Shown here: positions 43,390 through 53,279 of the stretch, in pieces | How positions within the stretch are numbered: the stretch's first letter is position 1 | Layout: each line of letters starts with the position of its first letter | NCBI RefSeq assembly: GCF_004799405.1 | Contig: NZ_SSMW01000110.1 | Coordinates: 1 to 64,000, forward strand | Direction: 5' to 3' | Length of the DNA stretch: 64,000 nt | Source: Bradyrhizobium sp. | GTDB lineage: Bacteria > Pseudomonadota > Alphaproteobacteria > Rhizobiales > Xanthobacteraceae | Made by a program: the position numbers and the translations under genes | Notes under the pieces: generated by a model | What the model saw: only the letters and a program-made list of their open reading frames with translations | The model's database searches: none | Told to the model about the DNA's origin: nothing

Positions 43390-44583
43390 CTATTTCACAT
43401 CATCCCAGCTTGCGCCGTTGAACCGCTGCAACTGCATATAGGTCACCACGCGATAATCCGTCGGTGAGGTGTTGATGCGGCTTGCCGGCAGCAGCAGGCC
43501 GACGCGGAAATCCCTCAGGTTCGCCGCCTGCTTCATGATGTTCTCGCGGGTGAGGTTGTCGCCGCACTGCCTCAGCACCTGCTCCATGGTTTGCCCGAAG
43601 CTGTAGCCGGCGGCGGTGAGGCTGTCGTTGAGGTCGGCGCCGGGCATGTTGGCCTTCATCCATTCGGTCCAGGTCTTGACGTCGGGGTCGTTGGCCCACT
43701 TGGGATCGGTGACGTCCTTCATGAAGCCGGCGCTCATGATGCCCACGGACTTGTCGAGGCCTGCCGGCTTGAAGGTGGCGCCGACGGAGGCGGCGCCGAG
43801 ATGCAGGTAGGTCTCCGGTTTCCATTTCAGGTCGGACATTTTCGAAATCGCTTGCGCCGCCTGCTTGGCATAGGTGAACAGGAACAGCGAGTCGGCGCCG
43901 GCGCTCTGCAGGATCACCATCTGGCTGTCGATGGTCGGGTCGGTCGACTGAAAATTCTGCGCGCTGACGATCAACTTGTCGGCGCCTTCGCCGAGGCCTT
44001 CCTTCAGGCCGGCCAGCAGATCCTTGCCGAAATCGTCGTTCTGGTAGAGCACGCCGATTTTGGGCTTCGGGTTATGGGCGAGCAGGTTTTTGGCGTAGAA
44101 CTTCGCCTCATCGCGCAGGTTGGGCTGCCAGCCCATGCTCCAGGGAAAATGCTCCGGGTCGTTCAGGGCCGAGGAGCCTGCGGCGACGAACAATTGCGGC
44201 ACGCCCTGTTTGTTCAGGTAAGGCCGGATCGCCATGTTCAACGGCGTTCCGAGCACGCCGAAGATCAGTGCGACCTCGTCGCCTTCCACTAGGCTGCGCA
44301 CGTTCTCGACCGCCTTGGCCGGCGAGTAGCCGTCGTCGCGGCTGATGAAGGTGATCTTGCGGCCGTTGATGCCGCCCTTGGTGTCGTTGAGCCACTTGAA
44401 ATAGGCGGCTTCGACCTTGCCGAGCGTGCCGTAGGCCGAGGCCGGGCCGCTATAGGCAATGCTCTGGCCGATCTTGATCTCGGTATCGCTGACGCCGGGC
44501 CCGTATTGCTTCTGCGCGAATGCAGGCTGCGCCAGCAGGACCGCGATGACAGCGCCGAACAGCCCCCAACTCCTGACCAACAT
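43390..44583 (-). CDS. ABC transporter substrate-binding protein, branched-chain amino-acid type
   Basis: 397 residues from ATG 44583 with GGAGGAAG ahead of it. Signal peptide (MLVRSWGLFGAVIAVLLAQPAFA) and Peripla_BP_6 fold: IGQSIAYSGPASAYGTLGKV, LIFGVLGTPLNMAIRPYLNK, IGVLYQNDDFGKD. Binds small amino acids or amides in the periplasm. No ABC permease or ATPase is adjacent, so it may act with a distant liv system. Confidence 0.88.
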   Translation of the reverse strand: MLVRSWGLFGAVIAVLLAQPAFAQKQYGPGVSDTEIKIGQSIAYSGPASAYGTLGKVEAAYFKWLNDTKGGINGRKITFISRDDGYSPAKAVENVRSLVEGDEVALIFGVLGTPLNMAIRPYLNKQGVPQLFVAAGSSALNDPEHFPWSMGWQPNLRDEAKFYAKNLLAHNPKPKIGVLYQNDDFGKDLLAGLKEGLGEGADKLIVSAQNFQSTDPTIDSQMVILQSAGADSLFLFTYAKQAAQAISKMSDLKWKPETYLHLGAASVGATFKPAGLDKSVGIMSAGFMKDVTDPKWANDPDVKTWTEWMKANMPGADLNDSLTAAGYSFGQTMEQVLRQCGDNLTRENIMKQAANLRDFRVGLLLPASRINTSPTDYRVVTYMQLQRFNGASWDDVK

Positions 44584-44694
44584 TGGCTTCCTCCACGATT
44601 TTTTCGTTGTGGAGGAAGTCTGAGTGAACGGCCGCGGGTTGGCAAGCCGATGCGCGGCGTTCACCGGCAGTTACCTCAGCGTGTTGCGATGCGG

Positions 44695-45072
44695 TCAGGT
44701 CGTGGCCGGCTTTGCCGGCTTTACCGGCTTTACCGGTTTCCTGGACGTGTGCGGCTTGGCTTGGACGGGCTTTCGCACCGTGAGCGGCCTGATGTTCATT
44801 GGCCTTCCCGCGGCGACCGGTACGGCTTCCGGCTCCGACGGCCTGAAGAACACCCTGCAGCCCGGCGAGAGCTGGGACTTTTTGGCAATCATGCAGACCG
44901 TGACGCGATCCACGTCCGGAATCTCGGAACTGCACAGCCTGAACGCATCGCCGCTGCACGCCTGCTGCTGCTCGGCGGTGTAGGCGCGGCCCGCCGTCGG
45001 CAGCAACGACGCCGAAAGCGTCGTTGCGAGCATCAGACCGAGCTGAAAATTCCTCGACCGGACCAAAAACAT
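44695..45072 (-). CDS. Small secreted Cys-containing protein with KP-rich tail
   Basis: 125 residues from ATG 45072 (MFLVRSRNFQLGLMLATTL, signal peptide cleaved near GRA-YT). The mature part has ACSGDAFRLCSSEIP...CMIAKKSQLSPGC, a Cys pattern seen in many small rhizobial exported proteins. The end repeats VKPVKPAKP, encoded by near-tandem 9-nt units. Function unknown; a periplasmic or surface role is inferred. Confidence 0.6.
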   Translation of the reverse strand: MFLVRSRNFQLGLMLATTLSASLLPTAGRAYTAEQQQACSGDAFRLCSSEIPDVDRVTVCMIAKKSQLSPGCRVFFRPSEPEAVPVAAGRPMNIRPLTVRKPVQAKPHTSRKPVKPVKPAKPATT

Positions 45073-45249
45073 ATTTTTCCCCGCGAACGCGTTGAACTGA
45101 AATACCCGAGCAAACGCGACAAACCCCTCCGCCCGCGGCGAATTGTGGGTGAATGGCGGAACGTTGGCAAGACGGGCGGGCAACACAATACGCCGCAGGG
45201 GACGGGCGTTGGCGCGAAATAATTCGACAAGGCGGATGACGCGGCTGAA

Positions 45250-45474
45250 CTACTCCGGCGCCTTGAGTTCGCCCGCCAGCCACCGGACGGCATTGGATTT
45301 GATCGGGTCCGACGGCACGGCACGGGTCTCGGCATGATCGCATTTAGAGCACTCAAACAACCGGCTTTCGAAACCTTTCGGCCCCGGCGAGACGTCTTCC
45401 AGTTTCATTCGCCGCTGACAGCGCGGGCATCGTGGGTGCTCAAGGACGGTAATGAATTGTCGGGATGAGGGCAC
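45250..45474 (-). CDS. Zinc-ribbon small protein downstream of the HWE kinase
   Basis: 74 residues from GTG 45474 with GGAG 7 nt upstream; a longer frame to 45627 would overlap the kinase. Two Cys pairs, HPRCPRCQRRM and FECSKCDHAE, form a zinc ribbon. It lies 28 nt behind the kinase gene stop, so both likely share a transcript. Function unknown. Confidence 0.6.
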   Translation of the reverse strand: MPSSRQFITVLEHPRCPRCQRRMKLEDVSPGPKGFESRLFECSKCDHAETRAVPSDPIKSNAVRWLAGELKAPE

Positions 45475-45502
45475 GCTGCTGCTCCACTGACTTTCTGGAC
45501 TT

Positions 45503-46156
45503 TCAGGACACCAGGCGTTTTCGTCTGACGAGGCGGCCACAAACGCCGAGACTGCTGTGTTCAAATTCAAGTTCGGCGCTGAGCCCGTTCGCCAGCGCCC
45601 GCATAAGCTGAAAGCCCAGCCCGCCATCCATGGACGGATCGAAATTCTCCGGGAAACCGATGCCGTCGTCCGTCACTTCCACCAGCAACGAACCGTCGTC
45701 GCTGGTCTCGCAGCGGATATGGACCTTCGCCGGCAGGCCGGTCGGATGCGCATACTTGCCGGCGTTCGTAAGTAGCTCGGCGGCAATGAGCCCGGCGTGA
45801 AGGGCGTGACGCGGGTCGATATAGCCGTCGCAAGAATTTTCGACTGTCAGGTCCATCCTTCCTTCCGGGCCGAGCGTGCCGATCAGTTCGGAAATCTCCT
45901 GCAGGAAATCGCCAAGGTTTACGCCATTGCCGTTGCCGCTCAGCGCCAGGGACTTGTGGAGCTTCGCCATGACCTCGATACGCACGCTGACATCGTCGAG
46001 CAGCATGCAAACCTGTTCGGTCGTAAGGTTTTTGCCGTTCCTGGAAATAGCGTTGCGCTGAAGGCGAAGAACACTGCTCAGGCTGGCCAGGTTGTTCGCT
46101 ATCCGATGATCGGCCTCGGCTGGGCCGAGAATCCCCTGTTCGATCGGAATTGACAT
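45503..46156 (-). CDS. HWE/HisKA_2-type histidine kinase
   Basis: 217 residues from ATG 46156 (MSIPIEQGILG). H-box ADHRIANNLASL (phospho-acceptor His), N-box ELLTNAGKYAH, and G-box VTDDGIGFPEN with GGLGFQLMRAL. No sensor or membrane region, so it may be cytosolic and respond via a partner. HWE kinases act on PhyR in the general stress response; an EcfG promoter lies 150 nt away in the divergent direction, which supports such a link. It is possibly a modulator rather than the main PhyR kinase. Confidence 0.82.
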   Translation of the reverse strand: MSIPIEQGILGPAEADHRIANNLASLSSVLRLQRNAISRNGKNLTTEQVCMLLDDVSVRIEVMAKLHKSLALSGNGNGVNLGDFLQEISELIGTLGPEGRMDLTVENSCDGYIDPRHALHAGLIAAELLTNAGKYAHPTGLPAKVHIRCETSDDGSLLVEVTDDGIGFPENFDPSMDGGLGFQLMRALANGLSAELEFEHSSLGVCGRLVRRKRLVS

Positions 46157-46307
46157 TTCTAGAGTCCCTTCGAAGGTTAAGGCTGTCCTTCCGGAAGTCG
46201 CAAATAAATAAAATAATAGTAAGTTCAATATGTTAGCTACGTACTAAGCGCCTTTGTGACTCAAGTTGCCAAATCCAAAAAAGGAAACTAATGAGTATAA
46301 ATAGTAA

Positions 46308-46333
46308 GGAACTAATTTTAGGGTTCTGTCGTT
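46308..46333 (+). promoter_or_regulatory. EcfG-type general stress promoter
   Basis: GGAAC (46308-46312), 17-nt spacer, CGTT (46330-46333): a full match to the EcfG consensus. It lies 29 nt before the ATG at 46363, so it drives the small RHH-like gene. Flanking DNA is markedly AT-rich. Confidence 0.8.
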
Positions 46334-46362
46334 GAAGGGGCGAATTTTCAAGGGGAGGTTCG

Positions 46363-46581
46363 ATGGGTGAACTCAGCCGAGGCGAGCGGCTCCAGATCAT
46401 GCTCACGCATGACGAGCTGCGGATCGTGGATACCTGGCGTTTTTCAAAGCGAATGCCGAGCCGCGCAGCGGCCATACGGGAGCTGCTTAAACGCGGCATG
46501 GCTGCCGAGGGATTTTCGGAAGTAGCCGATGGCCAGAAGTCCAAGGACTTCTCGGTTATCTCCGGTAAAGCGTCCGGATAG
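46363..46581 (+). CDS. Small ribbon-helix-helix-like protein under EcfG control
   Basis: 72 residues behind AGGGGAGG. The central part (LTHDELRIVDTWRFSKRMPSRAAAIRELLKRGM) resembles a ribbon-helix-helix DNA-binding dimer: a short strand then two helices, as in CopG/MetJ. It sits behind a perfect EcfG promoter and divergent from the HWE kinase, so it may be a stress-induced regulator. Target unknown. Confidence 0.6.
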   Translation: MGELSRGERLQIMLTHDELRIVDTWRFSKRMPSRAAAIRELLKRGMAAEGFSEVADGQKSKDFSVISGKASG

Positions 46582-46604
46582 TCGCTCCGCCTCTCGCAGC
46601 GCCC

Positions 46605-47576
46605 TCAGCGAAAATGGCAGGCGACCCAATGCCCATCGGAGCTTTGCTTGAGCGCCGGCGTCCGGCTGCTGCATAACGGAAACTGCGCGATCGGGCACCT
46701 GGTGTGAAAGTGACAACCGGTCGGCGGATGAATGGGACTTGGCATCTCGCCCTGCAACGCGATGCGCCGGCGTTTCACCTTGGGATCCGGAATCGGGACC
46801 GCCGACAACAGCGCTTCGGTATAGGGGTGCAGCGGCGAGACATAGAGCGCGCGCGCGGGCGCGGTCTCGACGATGCGGCCGAGATACATCACCGCAACGC
46901 GCCTGCTGATATGCTCGACGACCGACAGATCGTGGGCAATGAACAGATAAGCCAGCCCGAACTTCTGCTGCAGGTCTTCCAGCAGATTGATAATCTGGGC
47001 CTGAATCGACACATCCAGCGCCGACACCGGTTCATCGCATATGATCAGTTTGGGTTCGACGGCGAGCGCGCGCGCAATACCGACGCGCTGGCGCTGACCA
47101 CCGGAGAACTGGTTCGGATAGCGTCCCATATCATCCGCCCGCAGGCCGACGATTTCGAGCAGGTTCACCACACGGTCTTCGAACTGCCGTCTGGTTTTGG
47201 TCAGTTTGTGGATGATCAGGGCCTCGCCGACGATCGCGCCGACACTCATCCGCGGATTGAGCGACGCATAAGGATCCTGGAAGATGATCTGGATGTCGCG
47301 GCGCAGGGCGCGAAGGTCTTTGGCCCCCAACGATCGGACGTTCCTGCCTTCGAAATCGATCTCGCCGGAGGTCGGCTCGATCAGGCGAAGCACACAGCGT
47401 CCGGTCGTCGATTTGCCGCAGCCGGATTCTCCCACCAGCCCGAGGGTTTCTCCGCGGTCGATGTTAAAATCGACGCCATCGACCGCGTGGACGCTACCGG
47501 CCTGACCGGAGAACAAGCCGCCCTTGACCGGAAACGCCTTGGTCAGATTGCGGATGCTGAGCAACCGTTCGCTCAT
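46605..47576 (-). CDS. Oligopeptide/dipeptide ABC transporter ATPase (DppF type)
   Basis: 323 residues from ATG 47576. Walker [15 protein letters not shown]-type [17 protein letters not shown], Walker B LIICDEP and the OppF-type C-terminal CHFHTRCP Cys motif. It energises uptake with the partner ATPase (47573-48610), and their starts/ends overlap by 4 nt. Second nucleotide-binding unit of the operon 52330-46605. Confidence 0.93.
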   Translation of the reverse strand: MSERLLSIRNLTKAFPVKGGLFSGQAGSVHAVDGVDFNIDRGETLGLVGESGCGKSTTGRCVLRLIEPTSGEIDFEGRNVRSLGAKDLRALRRDIQIIFQDPYASLNPRMSVGAIVGEALIIHKLTKTRRQFEDRVVNLLEIVGLRADDMGRYPNQFSGGQRQRVGIARALAVEPKLIICDEPVSALDVSIQAQIINLLEDLQQKFGLAYLFIAHDLSVVEHISRRVAVMYLGRIVETAPARALYVSPLHPYTEALLSAVPIPDPKVKRRRIALQGEMPSPIHPPTGCHFHTRCPIAQFPLCSSRTPALKQSSDGHWVACHFR

Positions 47577-48610
47577 GATGCGGCCGTGTCTTCCGCATGG
47601 ATGCAGGCAACCTGGTGATCGGGTTCGACTTCGCGCAAGGCCGGTTGCGCCCGCCTGCATTCGTCCGTCGCAAGGCTGCAGCGTGCCGCGAAGCGGCATC
47701 CAGCGGGCGGATTCACCAGTCCGGGCACGACGCCGGCGATCGTCTGCAGGCGGGTGTGGTGCAGGGCCGCCAGATCGATGCGCGGGATCGAGCGGATCAG
47801 ACCCCGGGTATACGGATGACGGGGATTGGCAAACAACCGTTCGGCCGACGCCTGCTCCACGACCTTGCCCGCATACATCACCACGACACGCTGCGCGACC
47901 TCGGCCACGACGCCCATGGCGTGGGTGATCAGCATGATCGACATGCCGAAGCGGGATTTCATGTCCTGCAGCAGGTCGAGGATCTGCGCCTGGATCGTGA
48001 CGTCGAGCGCTGTCGTCGGTTCGTCGGCAATCAGGAGTTTTGGATTGCACGACAGCGCCATCGCGATCATCACGCGCTGCCGCATGCCTCCGGAAAATTG
48101 ATGCGGGTAATCGTTGACGCGACGCTTCGGATTCGGGATCTGGACCAGCGCCAGCATGTCGAGGGTTCGCTCCAGCACGGCGCGACGCCCCAATCCCTCG
48201 TGCCGGGCGATCACCTCGCCGATCTGGTCTCCGATGGTGTAGACGGGATTGAGCGAGGTCATCGGTTCCTGGAACACGATCGCGATTTCCCTGGCCCGAA
48301 TCCGGTTCATCTCCTGCGCCGGCAGCGGAACCAGGTCGCGGCCTTGCCACAGGATCTGTCCGCCGACGATGCGGCCGGCCGGCGTCGAGATCAGCTTGAG
48401 GACGGACAGGGCGGTGACCGTCTTGCCGCAGCCGGACTCGCCGACCACGCAGACGGTTTCGCCTCGCCCGACGGTGAGATCGACGCCGTCCACCGCCTGC
48501 ACGATGCCGTCATCGGTCGTGAAGTGCGTCTTGAGCCCCCTGATATCCAGCAGCGGGGCTTCGCCGGGCGGTTTTTCGTCGAGCCCCGTCGCACGCTCCA
48601 CATGCAACAT
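47573..48610 (-). CDS. Oligopeptide/dipeptide ABC transporter ATPase (DppD type)
   Basis: 345 residues from ATG 48610; the upstream GTG at 48613 is also possible. Walker [39 protein letters not shown] and the Cys-rich tail [15 protein letters not shown], the oligopeptide family iron-sulfur-like motif. Start overlaps the permease stop (TGATG). Confidence 0.93.
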   Translation of the reverse strand: MLHVERATGLDEKPPGEAPLLDIRGLKTHFTTDDGIVQAVDGVDLTVGRGETVCVVGESGCGKTVTALSVLKLISTPAGRIVGGQILWQGRDLVPLPAQEMNRIRAREIAIVFQEPMTSLNPVYTIGDQIGEVIARHEGLGRRAVLERTLDMLALVQIPNPKRRVNDYPHQFSGGMRQRVMIAMALSCNPKLLIADEPTTALDVTIQAQILDLLQDMKSRFGMSIMLITHAMGVVAEVAQRVVVMYAGKVVEQASAERLFANPRHPYTRGLIRSIPRIDLAALHHTRLQTIAGVVPGLVNPPAGCRFAARCSLATDECRRAQPALREVEPDHQVACIHAEDTAAS

Positions 48611-49557
48611 CACATGACCCTTCTGGGATCGAGCGCATCACGCAATCCGTCGCCGATGAAATTGATGGTGAGCACGGTCAGGAAAATCGCGGCGCCGGCG
48701 AACAGCGCCCAGTGCGGCGCAATGTCCAGATAATCCTTGGCGTCGAACAGCAGGCGGCCCCAGGTCGGAATGTCCGGCGGAAAGCCGAGACCCAGAAACG
48801 AGAGCGTCGATTCCGCGATGATCGCCGCCGCGATGTCGATGGTGCCGGCCACGATGACCGGTCCGAGCGAATTCGGCAGGATGTGCCGGATCACCAGCCG
48901 CGGCGTCGTGGCGCCGAGCGCGCGGGCCGCCTCGACGAATTCCTTCTCGCGCAGCGACAGGAACTGGGCTCGGACCAGGCGCGCCACCGGCATCCAGCGA
49001 AAGGCGCCGATCACCAGCACGATCAGGATAAAGATGCCGCCCTCCGGGCCGACCCAGCTCTTGAGGAAATCCCGGAACAGATAGATCACCAGCAACAGCA
49101 GCGGCAATTGCGGCAGCGCCAGGAACAGGTCGGTGATCCACATCAGCGCGGCGTCGACGCTGCCGCGGGAAATGCCCGATATCGCGCCGATGACGGTGCC
49201 GGCGATCATCGCAACCGCCATCGCCGCGAAGCCGACCGCCAGCGAAATGCGCCCGCCGTACAGCATGCGCGCCAACAGGTCCTGGCCGAGATCGTCGGTG
49301 CCGAACGGGTGCTGCCAGCTCGGGGAGGCCAGCCGCGCGGTAAAATCGATTTCGTTGATCGGCACGCGCCAGATCAACGGCCCGAGCACAACGGCCGACG
49401 TCAGCGCCGTCAGAATCACCACGCTGACGACCGCCATGCGATGGCGGCGAAACTTTCGCCACGCCTCGAAGCCGGGCGAGATGCGGCGCGCGCGACCCTG
49501 CAGCGGGAGCGGGACCGCAGCGTCAACGGTAGGAGATGCGTGGGTCAAGCCAGCCAT
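48610..49557 (-). CDS. Peptide ABC transporter permease (DppC type)
   Basis: 315 residues from ATG 49557 (MAGLTHASPTVD); 49593 is a longer alternative. N-terminal HPFGTDDLGQDLLARMLYG, then five or six helices, with the EAA-loop EAARALGATTPRLVIRHILPN that contacts the ATPases. It overlaps the end of the DppB-type gene by 35 nt, so starts in this family may need checking. Confidence 0.9.
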   Translation of the reverse strand: MAGLTHASPTVDAAVPLPLQGRARRISPGFEAWRKFRRHRMAVVSVVILTALTSAVVLGPLIWRVPINEIDFTARLASPSWQHPFGTDDLGQDLLARMLYGGRISLAVGFAAMAVAMIAGTVIGAISGISRGSVDAALMWITDLFLALPQLPLLLLVIYLFRDFLKSWVGPEGGIFILIVLVIGAFRWMPVARLVRAQFLSLREKEFVEAARALGATTPRLVIRHILPNSLGPVIVAGTIDIAAAIIAESTLSFLGLGFPPDIPTWGRLLFDAKDYLDIAPHWALFAGAAIFLTVLTINFIGDGLRDALDPRRVM

Positions 49558-50482
49558 AGATGATATCGGCCAAGAGGTTGAAGATAACGACAAGACAGGC
49601 GAACACGAACGTCACCGCCATGATGACGGGCGTATCATTGGCGAGTATCGCGGTGATCAGCAGCGAGCCGATGCCCGGAATGCGGAAAATCTGCTCGGTG
49701 ACGATGGCGCCGCCGAACACGGCGGGCATTTGCAGCGCGACCAGCGTCACCACGGGAATCAAGGCGTTGCGGACCACGTGCTTGATCACGACCTTGCCTT
49801 CGCCAATCCCCTTCGAGCGCGCGGTCGTGACATAGTCCAGGCGGATGACGTCAAGCACCGCGGAGCGCACGTAGCGGGTATAGGATGCGGTCTGGAACAG
49901 GCCGAGGACCGCGACCGGCATGATGGCTTGCTTGAAAGTCTCCCAATACAAGTGCCATCCGGTGGCGGCGATATCGGCGCGATAGACGAACGGCAGCCAG
50001 CCGAGATTGACGCTGAACACAAGGATCAGCAGCAGCCCGGTGAAGAAGGTCGGCAACGAGAAGCCGACAAAGGCAAGCGCGTTGGCGATCTGGTCGAAGA
50101 TCGAATAGGGCCGCATCCCGGCATAGACGCCGACCGGGAGTGCGATCGCCAATGCCAGGATTTGCGACGAGCCGACCACAAACAGCGTGGTCGGGACGCG
50201 CTGCAGGATCAACTGGTCGACGTCGATGCGGCTTGCGAACGAAAAGCCCCAGTCGCCGTGCAGCATCGCGACGAGCCAGCGCAGGTAGCGAACGAGAATG
50301 GGATCGTCGATCCCGAATTTCACCCGCAGCGCCGCCTGGACCTCGGGTGGAATATTGGCGTTGCTGGCGAGTTCGCCGAACGGATCGCCCGGCGCCAGCG
50401 CCAGCAGCACAAAAAGAATGAGACTGATGCCGAACAGGCTGGGAAGAGCGATGATCAGACGTCTGAGAATGTACTTTCCCAT
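49523..50482 (-). CDS. Peptide ABC transporter permease (DppB type)
   Basis: 319 residues from ATG 50482 (MGKYILRRLIIALPSLFGI). Typical six helices, LAPGDPFGEL early, and the EAA-loop TTARSKGIGEGKVVIKHVVRNALIP. First permease of the operon, 57 nt after the binding protein. Confidence 0.92.
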   Translation of the reverse strand: MGKYILRRLIIALPSLFGISLILFVLLALAPGDPFGELASNANIPPEVQAALRVKFGIDDPILVRYLRWLVAMLHGDWGFSFASRIDVDQLILQRVPTTLFVVGSSQILALAIALPVGVYAGMRPYSIFDQIANALAFVGFSLPTFFTGLLLILVFSVNLGWLPFVYRADIAATGWHLYWETFKQAIMPVAVLGLFQTASYTRYVRSAVLDVIRLDYVTTARSKGIGEGKVVIKHVVRNALIPVVTLVALQMPAVFGGAIVTEQIFRIPGIGSLLITAILANDTPVIMAVTFVFACLVVIFNLLADIIYGWLDPRISYR

Positions 50483-50539
50483 TGCTCGCTCTGCCCTCGC
50501 CCGTTCAGGTTTTGCGCATCGCAAGTCTCATGCTTGACC

Positions 50540-52330
50540 TCACGCCTCCCGATACCAGCTCGCAAGCTGGTACAAGTCGTTGTCCCAGCCGCTGAGATGC
50601 GCGGTCAGGCTGCCGCTCAGGGCCGTGACCCTTGGCCGGTAGACGACGGGCTGGATATAGTTGTCGCCGACCGCCATGTCGTTGAGCTTGATATACATCG
50701 CCGCCCGCTTCACCGGGTCGAGCTCGCGTTCGGCCTGATGATAGAGATCGTCGTACTCCTTGTTTTGCCAGCGCGAGACATTGCGCCCCTGCCACTTGTT
50801 GTCCTTGGTCGCCACTTCCCATGATACGCACTGATTCATGAAGAGCTGCGGATCAGGCTGCAGCATGGTGGTGGTGTACATCTGCGCGTCGCAGTAGAAA
50901 TGCGGGTAGGTATCGGGGTTGGCGGTGTCGGACGAGAAGAATACCGATCCGACGACCGATTTGAGCTCGATGTCGATGCCCGCCTTCTGGCACGCCTGCT
51001 TGATGATGGCCTGGGTCTTCTGGCGCGGCGCGTTGATGGAGGTCTGGAATACGAATTTCAGCGCTTTGCCGTCCTTCGCACGAATACCGTCGGAGCCTTT
51101 TTTCCAGCCGGCGGCCTCGAGAACCTGATTGGCCTTCTCGATGTTGAACTCGAATTTGGTATTCTTCGACTGGAAGCGTTCCGGATTGTTCAGGAAGTTG
51201 GCCGTGGCGACAGCGGTGCGGCCGTAGATGAATTTTTCGATCGATCCGCGATCGATCAAAAGGTTGACGGCCTGGCGCACCGCCGGGTCGCTGAACAGCG
51301 GATGTTTGGTTTTGATGCTCGCGCGCTCGCCGTCAACCTCGACCGCCGGATCGGTCACATTGAGCATGATGAATTCGACATTGCCGGTCGGTACGATGCT
51401 GACCTTGCCCTTGCCGCTGCTCTCGAGCTTGGACAGGATTTCGTCTTCCACCTGCATGTTCCACGCGTAATCATATTCGCCGGTCTGCAACACCGCGCGC
51501 GCCGCCGACACCGCGTCGCCGCCGCCCTTGACTTCCAGCGTATCGAAATAGGGCCGGTTCGGAACGTGATAGTCGGGATTGAGCCTGGCGCTGACGGTGT
51601 CGCCCGGCTTGAAGTCGACGAACAGGTAAGCCCCAGTGCCCACCGGCTTCAGGTTGGTCGGCGCGTCGCGCGACTTGCCTCCGATATAGTCCGCAAACAG
51701 GTGTTTTGGGATGATCATGCCGGACGCGCCGACAAAGGCGTCGGCCCAGAACGGCGTCGGCTTTGCGAAGATCACGCGAACGGTAAAGTCGTCGATCTTC
51801 TCGACCTTGATATCCTTGTAGCTGGCGACCGTGACGGCTGCAGTTTCGGGCGTTCGCGCATACTCCCACGTGAACACAACATCGTCCGCCGTGAACGGCG
51901 CCCCGTCATGCCATTTGACGCCCTTCTTCAACTTCCAGACCACCGAGAGCCCATCCTCGGGGAGGCTGCCGGTGTCTTTGCTCGGAATCTCGGCGGCCAG
52001 CACCGGAACCAGACTGCCTTCGCTGTCCCATCCCGCCAGCGGCTCGTAAAAGATCCGGGAGCCCTCCTGATCCTTGGTTCCAACGGCAAAATGCGGATTG
52101 AGCAGGGTCACCGCCTGCCAATACAAAAGTTTAAGGGGCCCGCCGCCGCCGGCCTTGGTCGGCTTGTACGGGATCGGGGTCGCAGCCATCGCCACCCCGG
52201 AATGGCCCAGCATCATGCCGGCCATCGGCGCCGTCAGGCCAAGCGCAATCATCCGCTGGACAAAGGCCCGCCGCGACAATCGGCCGGTCTTGACATCTGC
52301 AATCAGGTTTCGAAGGTCCCGCTCATTCAT
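50540..52330 (-). CDS. Peptide ABC transporter substrate-binding protein (SBP_bac_5)
   Basis: 596 residues. A Tat-type twin-arginine signal is visible (SRRAFVQRMIALGLTAP), so it is exported folded. SBP_bac_5 blocks: LLYWQAVTLLNPHFAVGTKD, WKLKKGVKWHDGAPFTADDVVFTWE. It binds oligopeptides or similar solutes for the transporter encoded downstream. First gene of the 52330-46605 operon. Confidence 0.93.
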   Translation of the reverse strand: MNERDLRNLIADVKTGRLSRRAFVQRMIALGLTAPMAGMMLGHSGVAMAATPIPYKPTKAGGGGPLKLLYWQAVTLLNPHFAVGTKDQEGSRIFYEPLAGWDSEGSLVPVLAAEIPSKDTGSLPEDGLSVVWKLKKGVKWHDGAPFTADDVVFTWEYARTPETAAVTVASYKDIKVEKIDDFTVRVIFAKPTPFWADAFVGASGMIIPKHLFADYIGGKSRDAPTNLKPVGTGAYLFVDFKPGDTVSARLNPDYHVPNRPYFDTLEVKGGGDAVSAARAVLQTGEYDYAWNMQVEDEILSKLESSGKGKVSIVPTGNVEFIMLNVTDPAVEVDGERASIKTKHPLFSDPAVRQAVNLLIDRGSIEKFIYGRTAVATANFLNNPERFQSKNTKFEFNIEKANQVLEAAGWKKGSDGIRAKDGKALKFVFQTSINAPRQKTQAIIKQACQKAGIDIELKSVVGSVFFSSDTANPDTYPHFYCDAQMYTTTMLQPDPQLFMNQCVSWEVATKDNKWQGRNVSRWQNKEYDDLYHQAERELDPVKRAAMYIKLNDMAVGDNYIQPVVYRPRVTALSGSLTAHLSGWDNDLYQLASWYREA

Positions 52331-52604
52331 CGGTTCGGCTCCTCGCTGATGCGCAATGGTTGATTCACCTCTCGATGCCCCTGCATCGCAGAAGCCCGGA
52401 GTGGCTGGAAATGGATCAGGTTACGACCACCCTGTCAAAGCAGGATCCGGGCCAACACCGCGTCCGCGGCCGCTTCAGCCAGCCCGCTGGATGCTGCTGC
52501 TATCCAGGTGATGGACAATAGCGACGGGTTGCTCGGCTTGACCATCGACGGGCGGAGAGATCGCAAGACCTGCGACGCGGCGGGCGTCGAAGCCTGGCTT
52601 CGGA

Positions 52605-53021
52605 TCACGGTTCGCGCTTGGCGCACAGGATCACCACGCTTGGGATCTCGGACTGACCGGAACGCGGATCGCAGGCAGCACCGCTGTCACCGAGTGTTTT
52701 GGGCGCCTGATCCGCCGACCCGGTTTTCGACAGACAGGTCGCGCTCACCATCACCTCGTCGATCCCGCACATCGCTGGCCGCGACACACCTCCATCGGAG
52801 GACGACCTGACAACACGGAATTGGGGTGGCGGCGACACGCCGTTTTCACCGTTTTTTCCGGGAGGACCTTGCGGGCCTTGCGGTCCGGCAGGCCCATTCG
52901 GACCGGCGAGGCCGGGGTCGCCTTTATCGCCTTTGTCGCCCTTGTCGCCCTTCGGTCCGGAACAGCCCGCCACCGACAATGCGACTACCAGGCTGCAGGC
53001 GATCATGAATGACTTTTGCAT
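52605..53021 (-). CDS. Collagen-like lipoprotein with 13 G-X-Y triplets
   Basis: 138 residues. A lipoprotein signal ends SVAGC20. Residues 22-60 are 13 uninterrupted G-X-Y triplets (GPKGDKGDKGDKG..., GPQGPQGPPG), enough for a short collagen triple helix. The rest has four Cys residues (Cys84, Cys95, ~Cys117, Cys134). An outer-membrane trimeric stalk-like protein is inferred. It stands alone, in a region without neighbours of known role. Confidence 0.75.
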   Translation of the reverse strand: MQKSFMIACSLVVALSVAGCSGPKGDKGDKGDKGDPGLAGPNGPAGPQGPQGPPGKNGENGVSPPPQFRVVRSSSDGGVSRPAMCGIDEVMVSATCLSKTGSADQAPKTLGDSGAACDPRSGQSEIPSVVILCAKREP

Positions 53022-53279
53022 CTGAAAACCGCATGTGGGTACGGCCTCACCAACGTCAGTGGCAACCGGTTGTTCCCCCAGGGTGGCACAGGATTAGGCC
53101 GTGCCCGCGCCGGAGGTCCGCCTCCGCCGACGGGTGATCGAATAGCGAAGCTCTCTGGGTCTCTCGTTGGCGCCAACCGGGACATGCCGGCGGCAGGCAA
53201 CCTGATTGTCGTCTCCGCGCCAAAGCGCTATCCTCACTTGCACGATGAACACCCTGCAAGCGTTAGGAGCCAGAACAAG

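Noticed and set aside
44700-44740. Tandem 9-nt units as a microsatellite or CRISPR-like array
   Set aside because: They encode the KP-rich tail of the secreted protein 44695-45072 and are part of its frame.
46605-48350. Apparent 581-codon fusion of an Arg-rich segment to the DppF-type ATPase
   Set aside because: The N-terminal part is out-of-frame with the DppD-type gene; the ATPase has its own ATG at 47576 with a normal 4-nt overlap.
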